Shown: positions 6,001 to 8,461 of the stretch, in pieces
How the letters are laid out: each line of letters opens with the position of its first letter
How positions within the stretch are numbered: position 1 is the stretch's first letter
Assembly: GCA_964506075.1 (NCBI GenBank)
Contig: CAZDKO010000011.1
Span: forward strand, 1 to 8,461
Reading direction: 5' to 3'
From: CAZDKO01 sp964506075 [NCBI: uncultured bacterium]
GTDB taxonomy: Bacteria > CAZDME01 > JAYEMH01
Length of the DNA: 8,461 nucleotides
Position numbers and translations under genes: made by a program
Notes under the pieces: generated by a model
What the model saw: the letters and a program-made list of their open reading frames with translations, nothing else
Database searches by the model: none
Told to the model about the DNA's origin: nothing

Positions 6001-8461
6001 CTGCCGGCTTTATTCTCTATGGGGAAGGGTGCTTCAGGAGATTATTCTGATGTTTTAATGGCCGGATTTGGTCTGCCGGCTGATTCTTCACCCATCTGGA
6101 TTATCGGCTGTGCCGTTATCGGCATAATCGGTTTTATTTTAACCGAGGTGCCCCATCTGCTTTTTGCCGTCAAAAGAGAAGTTAACTGGCGGAAAAAGAA
6201 CGGGTTTGATAAAAAGATTGATTCCTTTATAAAACGGATTAATTCCAGTGAAGGACAAAAGAAAGATAAAGCTAAACAGGCCCTGTCGGAATTTATTGAC
6301 AGAACCAAGATAAGAATAGGGGATATTTTATACGGAAGAGATGGAGATACTTTAGGGTCGATTAACGGAGAAGCAATCTTAGAAGCTTTAGAGACATTAC
6401 GAAAATATAAAGGATTATTCCTGACCGGACAGATTTCCTGGCGCCTGGACGTGTTATCGGATTCGGTTTTCTTGTCCGAAAACTTAACCGAAGCGGCTCG
6501 GGAATTTACCGAGAACAAATATACGGAACCAGGGTATATAGACCCCGAAACACAGAGCTTAATCGAACGATATTCTTCTCTTATCCCCCGGAAAATCAGG
6601 CAGATTAAGGCCTCTGCGGACGAATATAAAGTTGATGAGCAGCGGATTACCGGGGATAAAGAGAATGAGTCTATCCGGGCGAATATTGTTCGAGTTTTAA
6701 AGATGGTCCATAGCGTCGACTCCGAGTTAAAGAATTTTAACTTTGAAATTGTGCGAGAAGGAAATAGCAATGAAGTTATTATTAAAGAAGATGGCAAAGA
6801 GATATTAATGACCGCCGATTTATCTCTGCCGGGTTTATTCCTGGCGGTGGCTCAGGCTCAGGGTAAACAGCGGGCTGTTGAAATTGCGCCCAAGGTTTCC
6901 GCCTTCAGTAATTATCCGGTTTTTCCTGGCGGTATGTTTTCTCTGTGGTATGCCTGCAGTTTATTCGCTCAACTTGATGATACTGCCTACGGGCTATTAA
7001 AGAATAGTAGTGAACAAAAAAGCTTTAAAACCAGATTAATGTTATTCCGCGGTAACAGAATGAGGAAAGTAACTGCCCGGCCCGTAGACACCGAAGAAAT
7101 CCTGAAGCTTATTGACCGGGCTCCGGCTTCTTCCAGTAGTAAAGTGGAAGCAAAATCCGTAAGTAAAAGAAAAGCGGATAGCAAAGAAATGTTCGGTACC
7201 GGAACCTCTTTACCCAAGGGTTCAATTGGCAATGTATTTGCTGTTTTATTAAACCAGGAGAGCCCGGTTACAAAACAGGAAGTTGCCCGGTTAACGGAGA
7301 GGCAAGTTGCAACCATAGAGCCGGATTTAAGAGCACTGGTTAATAATTTAGGCCTGGTAATGAAAATCGGCAGAGGGGATAGCGCGACGTATGAAATTAA
7401 AGAAGAGGTTAAAGGAATTCAATCGGAAATTCAGCCTTTCTTAAATGAATTACCTGTTCGTCCGACCAGGGAGCAGTTAGCCAGGACCGGAGCGGATATT
7501 CTTAATCTTAAGGTAAAAATAGAAGCATCGTTATCTCCGGTCGGACCGGCTCATCTTATCTTCGGGATGAAGACGACCGAACAGAATGAACGCAAGCTGG
7601 AGGATAAGGGGAAACTGTTAATACTCGACGGAGATTTAGCCGGTGAATATTTTATTGAGCATATCGAGAGATATTCTAAGTCTAAAGAAGAAGTGGAAAA
7701 TTATTTCTATATTTATAGCTCGGCTGACTATAACCGCAAAAGCCTGATTGCCGAAATACAATATGAAATTATCCCCGGCCAGAACCAGGGTAAAGTTACC
7801 CGGATTGATATAAAAGATAACCTTTCCTCATCCTATCGGGGACAAGGACTCTCGTACGTTCTTTTCAATTATGCTTTCCGGGATCTTGTTTCTAAAGGGG
7901 CGGAAGAATTTGAAGCCTCCAAGGTGATGTATATGAGGCCGAATATCGGAATTGTCAAGGCCCTGGAAAGATACGGGTTCACCCCCGGTATAGACGTTTT
8001 AAGTTTCCTCTCGCCGGATAATGTGGAAAAACCTTTTGAAATAGAAAGCTGGCTTGATGTTCCTCTTACCTACAGGGTTAATCTCAAGAAAGGACCGATA
8101 AAAGGGGAAGGAAATTATTTCCGGGTTATTTTTAAAGATAACGCGAATAATCCGGTAACCGACCTCAGGTATTATGAAGAGCATAAAGAAGATTTAGAAT
8201 TCTTGAAAGAGAAAATCCGTCGGGGCGAAGCCTGGGTGGGACACATAGATTATGAATTAAAAGAGAAAGATAAATTTAATTCTCTTACTCAACTGATACA
8301 GCCAGGCGTAGACGAAGCCCTGTTTAGAAAATACGTACTGGAAGAGTTAACCAGGAAGACCCCGGAAGAATTCGAAAGATTGAGGAAAGAGGCGGCCGAA
8401 AGAACTGATGATGCCGACGCCATAGAAACATTAAAAGCAATAAATTATAAAGAATTCCAGA
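1..8461 (+). CDS. Internal fragment of a giant multidomain protein, open at both ends (at least 2820 residues)
   Basis: Frame +1 is free of TAA, TAG and TGA from the first base to the last complete codon at 8458-8460. I translated every line by hand to check this. An open frame of this length cannot be chance at this AT-rich composition, and the translation has ordinary protein character throughout, with recognisable folds in the right order of motifs. There is no start codon choice to make, because the gene begins upstream and ends downstream. The chain has TPR-like repeats, two membrane hairpins, a coiled coil, two Cys-His-Asp/Asn modules, a methyltransferase-like domain, a winged helix and a GNAT-like domain. 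No family is known to me with this exact architecture. Very large predicted proteins are known from Omnitrophota, which fits, but the assignment rests on style only. The cellular role is unknown; a membrane-tethered scaffold carrying modifying enzymes is my inference. An assembly error that removes stop codons is unlikely, since all domains share one frame. Confidence 0.93.
82..123 (+). other. Pro/Gly-rich interdomain linker (residues 28-41)
   Basis: The residues read SPGTGPGTPGPLDG, a low-complexity flexible stretch that breaks the mostly helical chain. It probably marks the border between an upstream domain, of which only about 27 residues are in the window, and the module that follows. This is a boundary marker, not a functional assignment. 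Confidence 0.6.
385..1290 (+). other. TPR-like helical repeat region (residues 129-430)
   Basis: TPR and related helix-turn-helix repeats form curved scaffolds that bind partner proteins. The clearest unit is at residues 205-246, where a Pro-Leu-Asn-Leu-Glu-Ala turn leads into a helix with the LGEYDK pattern (typical L-G-x-Y of TPR helix A/B) and then a hydrophobic second helix. An earlier unit at residues 133-166 carries ALKFNPDD, the usual A-x-x-x-N-P-D end of a repeat. The rest, to about residue 430, is amphipathic helix with Leu/Ala spacing but no clean 34-residue consensus, so it may be degenerate TPR or another alpha solenoid. It lies directly before the first membrane hairpin, which suggests a docking platform beside a membrane. 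The repeat call is good for about two units and weak for the remainder. Confidence 0.6.
1333..1455 (+). other. Membrane hairpin 1 (residues 445-464 and 471-485)
   Basis: The first segment (1333-1392) is 20 residues without charge, SLFISVLPLLGFAAMAWQFI. A short polar turn, SNNVEL, separates it from a second apolar segment at 1411-1455 that starts WQAGFMVSSLLPILP. The N-terminal flank is basic (KGRYRN) and the C-terminal flank is also basic (TKIKDITSRK), so by the positive-inside rule both ends face the cytoplasm and only the tiny loop is outside. The second segment is short for a full span and could be a re-entrant or interfacial helix. Confidence 0.7.
1561..2040 (+). other. Unassigned, probably beta-rich domain between hydrophobic segments (residues 521-680)
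   Basis: I do not recognise this domain. After a helix ending in VKGLHRNLKVLP, it has many short alternating hydrophobic strands (for example KNLVLINR, DLVITVVPKFF, DLIWIGDTEYALV, RIIIHLDT, EVMVFYTPF) separated by charged turns with Asp-Gly or Asn-Gly. This pattern suggests a beta sandwich or barrel rather than the helical style of its neighbours. It is bounded by hairpin 1 upstream and by another hydrophobic segment downstream, so it would sit close to the membrane. No catalytic motif is evident. Confidence 0.4.
2044..2127 (+). other. Internal signal-anchor-like hydrophobic segment (residues 682-709)
   Basis: A basic LVKR is followed by the 19-residue uncharged run ASMFASLLPLAMMGGLAIP and then the small-residue stretch SGAGS. 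Read alone, this would resemble the n-, h- and c-regions of a signal peptide, but it lies deep inside the chain. It could be a real third membrane span, a re-entrant loop, or a buried helix. If it crosses the membrane, the next 1280 residues would be outside the cytoplasm, which conflicts with the methyltransferase-like domain found there. Confidence 0.5.
2128..3000 (+). other. Unassigned alpha-helical region, possibly HEAT-like (residues 710-1000)
   Basis: The stretch is a succession of amphipathic helices of about 12-18 residues, such as IENLINLIGANEAIKLLEML and ALKRTEVTLITEKLLAEG, separated by short Gly, Pro or Asn turns. This is the look of an alpha-solenoid scaffold (HEAT, ARM or degenerate TPR). 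There is no catalytic pattern. I cannot name the family; a structure prediction would be needed to show whether the helices pair regularly. Confidence 0.4.
3046..3240 (+). other. Coiled coil (residues 1016-1080)
   Basis: Val, Leu and Ile recur with heptad-like spacing in two blocks, VARLQKRVRTLNQDINKLK and the later IKNAQNEINILERKIEDNKL, joined by the basic stretch KSKGKKKDIQSRRE. Nearly all other positions are Lys, Arg, Glu, Asp, Gln or Asn, and no proline occurs until the very end. Such a segment may make a helical hairpin inside the chain or dimerise the giant protein. The basic joint could be the bend between two antiparallel helices. Confidence 0.75.
3241..4380 (+). other. Unassigned alpha-helical region before the cysteine modules (residues 1081-1460)
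   Basis: This is another long helical stretch, rich in Glu, Lys and Leu, with no recognised domain. It begins right after the coiled coil with a hydrophobic pair of helices (VFFALSVGIDEFFYKV). A calcium-loop-like AKDGNGDFMMEG lies at 3361-3393. Further on there are acidic helices such as LLEEERETIKKEVESLIKAA. A Cys at residue 1449 lies near its end. It probably acts as a spacer or scaffold joining the coiled coil to the enzyme-like modules. Confidence 0.4.
4381..4770 (+). other. Transglutaminase/papain-like module 1 (residues 1461-1590)
   Basis: The fold family includes transglutaminases, peptidases and deamidases that use a Cys-His-Asp triad. Here a candidate nucleophile, Cys1476, starts a helix (HFCEEYTGEVMDALEKDGF), followed by a strand. 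About 50 residues later comes VVFFSHNYAVA with His1527, and 15 residues on is VIDLTADQF with Asp1542. The His-strand-turn-strand-IDLTADQF arrangement is familiar from bacterial papain/transglutaminase-like proteins, where the substrate-site His is followed by an Asp on the next strand. All three expected residues are present in order. Substrate and exact chemistry cannot be told from sequence. A second module of the same kind follows about 60 codons later. An alternative is a catalytically dead binding domain, but the intact triad argues against that. Confidence 0.6.
4798..5160 (+). other. Transglutaminase/papain-like module 2 with Asn in the Asp position (residues 1600-1720)
   Basis: A helix begins RKQCVTAARTVAMILHKEF, with Cys1632 preceded by Gln, as in many papain-fold enzymes where the Gln helps form the oxyanion hole. 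Forty-four residues later comes MYHQWVVVYQNDKPWLFVNP, which matches the transglutaminase-core pattern of His-x-Trp, a strand, a turn, Trp and then a strand ending in Asp-Pro. Here His is residue 1676 and the third triad position is Asn1692 rather than Asp. Papain itself uses Cys-His-Asn, so activity is still possible. The His-to-third-residue spacing (16) is almost the same as in module 1 (15), which supports both being the same fold. Substrate unknown. Confidence 0.6.
5341..5904 (+). other. Class I methyltransferase-like domain resembling DOT1 type (residues 1781-1968)
   Basis: The Rossmann-fold motifs appear in order. Motif I is FLDFGAGAD (residues 1822-1830), the glycine-rich loop that binds S-adenosylmethionine. 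The strand MKVLAVEK ends in Glu1849, the acidic residue that usually holds the ribose hydroxyls. Then VRFFGNRDAFKLSW leads to the motif IV strand ADFIYFFYTEP near residues 1890-1900, and KPGAVLALVF forms the later strand. The upstream TVYQATPFDTLAAVFEEI helix and the aromatic motif IV resemble DOT1-like bacterial proteins, which share the fold with histone H3K79 methyltransferases but whose targets are mostly unknown. Motif I has Asp in place of the usual last small residues, so cofactor binding is likely but not certain. It sits between the cysteine modules and membrane hairpin 2, in the same frame, so it is part of the chain. Confidence 0.65.
5968..6144 (+). other. Membrane hairpin 2 (residues 1990-2007 and 2032-2048)
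   Basis: The first apolar segment is LNLLPPIIIPFLPALFSM. A loop of about 24 residues rich in Gly, Ala and Asp (KGASGDYSDVLMAGFG and on) follows, and the second segment is IWIIGCAVIGIIGFILT. The upstream flank is basic (KQSARMSGRYHG) and the downstream flank is strongly basic (AVKREVNWRKKNGFDKK), so both ends should face the cytoplasm. The first segment has four prolines and may be a kinked or re-entrant helix; the second is a convincing membrane span. Confidence 0.7.
6151..7134 (+). other. Unassigned domain between hairpin 2 and the winged helix (residues 2051-2378)
   Basis: I do not recognise this stretch. It starts with a very basic helix that would lie at the membrane surface. It continues with mixed helices and a few strands, including FNFEIVREGNSNEVIIKEDG, which reads as a beta hairpin. 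Near its end FPGGMFSLWYACSLFAQLDD is an aromatic-rich, mildly hydrophobic segment that holds the last cysteine of the window; it is too polar at its ends to call a membrane span. No catalytic motif is clear. Confidence 0.35.
7117..7200 (+). other. Ser/Lys/Ala-rich low-complexity linker (residues 2373-2400)
   Basis: After a helix ending in LIDRAPA, the chain runs through SSSSKVEAKSVSKRKADSKE, made almost entirely of Ser, Lys, Ala and acidic residues. It looks like a disordered spacer before the compact winged-helix-like domain and may be an exposed site for proteolysis. Confidence 0.6.
7216..7400 (+). other. Winged-helix-like domain (residues 2406-2466)
   Basis: The order of elements fits a winged helix-turn-helix. 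A first helix (SIGNVFAVLLNQ) is followed by a PVTKQEVARLTERQ helix, a short turn, and a third helix (EPDLRALVNNLGLVMKIG). A Gly-Arg-Gly-Asp turn then leads into the strand SATYEIK, as in a wing. In free proteins such domains bind DNA, but within large multidomain proteins they also act as protein-protein modules. The recognition helix is not notably basic, so DNA contact is unproven here. It is joined to the following GNAT-like domain by helices. Confidence 0.5.
7612..8010 (+). other. GNAT-family acetyltransferase-like domain (residues 2538-2670)
   Basis: GNAT enzymes move an acetyl group from acetyl-CoA to an amine. The core is easy to follow. Strands IAEIQYEII and KVTRIDIKDN (beta 3 and beta 4) lead into YRGQGLSYVLFNYAFRDL, which matches the acetyl-CoA pyrophosphate loop [RQ]-x-x-G-x-[GA] with Ser in the last place (residues 2613-2618) followed by the usual helix. 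Then come a strand (EEFEASKV) and RPNIGIVKALERYGF, the classic C-terminal pattern of Asn, an Ala-Leu-containing helix and Tyr-x-x-Gly-Phe. The acceptor cannot be told. Such domains also acylate peptides, amino sugars or tRNA. In this protein it lies late in the chain, after the winged-helix-like domain. Confidence 0.7.
8011..8461 (+). other. Unassigned charged region continuing beyond the window (residue 2671 on)
   Basis: The region begins with a few possible strands (LTYRVNLKKG, NYFRVIFKDN) and becomes strongly charged helix rich in Glu, Lys and Arg (for example LKEKIRRGEAWVGHIDYELK, and later FERLRKEAAERTDD). It has no recognised motif. It stays open at the window edge, so it is probably the first part of another domain of the same giant protein. 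Confidence 0.35.

Noticed and set aside
6042-6797. Open frame of 251 codons on the - strand
   Set aside because: It lies wholly opposite the methyltransferase-to-hairpin part of the giant gene, its translation is Ser/Ile/Leu/Phe-rich with no fold-like pattern, and the + strand frame continues through it with ordinary protein character. It is a shadow of codon bias.
6919-6981. A further membrane span around GGMFSLWYACSLFAQL
   Set aside because: The apolar core is only about 14 residues and is aromatic rather than aliphatic; it is bounded by polar and acidic residues and would upset the topology of hairpin 2.
6987-7316. Open frame of 109 codons on the - strand
   Set aside because: Antisense to the linker and winged-helix region, with no recognisable motif or supporting context; a shadow.
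1-8461. tRNA, rRNA, riboswitch, CRISPR, insertion sequence or terminator
   Set aside because: No repeat array, inverted terminal repeat, transposase motif or GC-rich hairpin followed by a T-run was noticed, and all the sequence is accounted for by coding.

Overview
The whole window is the inside of one giant protein-coding gene on the + strand. Frame +1 reads from base 1 to base 8460 (2820 codons) without a stop codon, and the last base (8461) opens the next codon. Neither the start nor the stop codon of the gene is in the window. No intergenic DNA, promoter, terminator, RNA gene, mobile element, DNA repeat or CRISPR array is visible, and the other frames hold only short shadow ORFs. Residue numbers below count from codon 1 of the window, not from the true start of the protein.

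The organism is bacterial. The DNA has moderately low GC, with free use of ATA, TTA, AGA/AGG and GGA codons. The protein is very long, lysine/glutamate-rich, mostly alpha-helical and poor in cysteine, and it mixes scaffold and enzyme-like modules. My best guess is Omnitrophota (former OP3), a phylum known for extremely large predicted proteins. That is an inference from gene size and style; no marker gene is present to prove it.

Layout by residue: 1-45, a segment ending in a Pro/Gly-rich linker; 120-430, TPR-like helical repeats; 445-485, a membrane hairpin; about 521-680, a probable beta-rich domain; 686-704, an internal signal-anchor-like hydrophobic segment; 710-1000, a long helical region; 1016-1080, a coiled coil; 1081-1460, another helical region. 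Then come two consecutive transglutaminase/papain-like Cys-His-Asp(Asn) modules (1461-1590 and 1600-1720) and a DOT1-like class I methyltransferase domain (about 1781-1968). A second membrane hairpin (1990-2048) is followed by an unassigned domain (2051-2378), a Ser/Lys-rich linker, a winged-helix-like domain (2406-2466), a GNAT acetyltransferase-like domain (about 2538-2670) and an unassigned charged helical tail that continues past the window.

How the parts work together can only be inferred. Helical repeats and coiled coil look like scaffold, and the two hairpins would tether the chain to a membrane. Both hairpins have basic residues on both flanks, which predicts that the large domains lie in the cytoplasm, where S-adenosylmethionine and acetyl-CoA are available. 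The embedded cysteine-peptidase or transglutaminase-like modules raise the possibility that the giant chain is cleaved or cross-linked, by itself or in partners. That is the most interesting hypothesis from this window.
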